Source of the DNA: Kingella oralis
Lineage (GTDB): Bacteria > Pseudomonadota > Gammaproteobacteria > Burkholderiales > Neisseriaceae
Assembly: GCA_905373195.1 (NCBI GenBank)
Contig: CAJPSG010000029.1
Coordinates: 1-8,222, forward strand
Direction of reading: 5' to 3'
Length of the DNA stretch: 8,222 nucleotides
Of the stretch, positions 6,788-8,222 are shown piece by piece. The notes under the pieces are model-generated. The model was not told the origin of the DNA. It did no database searches and was given only the letters and a program-made list of their open reading frames with translations. The translations under genes were made by a program, and so were the position numbers. The first letter of the stretch is position 1. Every line of letters begins with the position of its first letter.

Positions 6788-6846
6788 GCGCGGGCGGGTT
6801 TGGCTTTTCCGCCGTTGGGCTATTTACAGCGCATAAATGCAAACAA

Positions 6847-6886
6847 AGGCAGCCTGAAAACGCATCATCCCGTTTTCAGGCTGCCT
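6847..6886. terminator. Second uptake-sequence hairpin, terminator of leuS
   Basis: A perfect 16-base stem (6847-6862 with 6871-6886) with an 8-base loop contains AGGCAGCCTGAA on plus (6847-6858) and minus (6875-6886). Read on minus it begins 13 bases after the leuS stop and ends in CCTTTGTTT. The 60 bases between this and the previous hairpin hold nothing I can identify. Confidence 0.88.
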
Positions 6887-6899
6887 ATTCATGCGAACA

Positions 6900-8222
<1,323 letters not shown>

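Noticed and set aside
6540..6842. 100-codon minus-strand frame across the groEL end and terminator
   Set aside because: It reads backwards through groEL and through both arms of a terminator; no family is recognised.

Overview
The window looks like a chromosomal segment from a member of the Neisseriaceae. The main evidence is ten perfect copies of the 12-mer AGGCAGCCTGAA, mostly between genes and often as inverted pairs. From memory, this matches the DNA uptake sequence (DUS) dialect of the Kingella-type branch (AG-kingDUS). The housekeeping proteins GroES, GroEL, MutM, HrpA and LeuS read as ordinary Betaproteobacteria/Neisseriaceae versions. I cannot name a species from the sequence alone.

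Layout. 1-1305 (minus) holds the first 435 codons of groEL, followed leftward-to-rightward by groES (1363-1650, minus) with a heat-shock-type promoter at 1713-1738. mutM/fpg lies at 1825-2643 (minus) and a short MGMT/ATL-family alkyltransferase-like gene at 2764-3069 (minus). From about 3100 to 4912 the DNA becomes AT-rich and loses all uptake sequences. This island carries a beta-class DNA methyltransferase (3387-4319, plus) and, tail to tail with an 89-base 3' overlap, a 188-residue protein (4231-4797, minus). That protein has a Gly/Lys-rich N-terminus, and I tentatively relate its remainder to the B3-like DNA-recognition domain of NgoFVII/NgoAVII-type restriction enzymes. 4913-6332 (minus) is the C-terminal third of hrpA. 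6333-6695 (plus) is the C-terminal end of groEL. Two back-to-back uptake-sequence hairpins separate it from the C-terminal half of leuS (6900-8222, minus).

The central oddity is a rearrangement junction at about 6333. groEL appears as two pieces in opposite orientations: codons 1-435 at the left edge on minus, and the 3' end at 6333-6695 on plus. hrpA is cut at exactly the same junction. A 33-base stretch of groEL is present both at 1-33 and, inverted, at 6333-6365. Flipping 1 to about 6332 would rebuild a 544-codon groEL of normal length and orient the hrpA 3' end so that its 5' part is expected just left of the window. groEL is normally essential, so this is either a real inversion or duplication with an intact groEL elsewhere (possibly just beyond base 1), or a misassembly or chimeric contig.

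How the genes fit together: groES/groEL form the heat-shock chaperonin operon, and mutM and the alkyltransferase-like gene both deal with damaged guanine and share orientation. The methyltransferase plus putative DNA-reader pair is the accessory, horizontally acquired element. It looks like a restriction-modification-like module without a visible nuclease and is the best candidate here for something undescribed.
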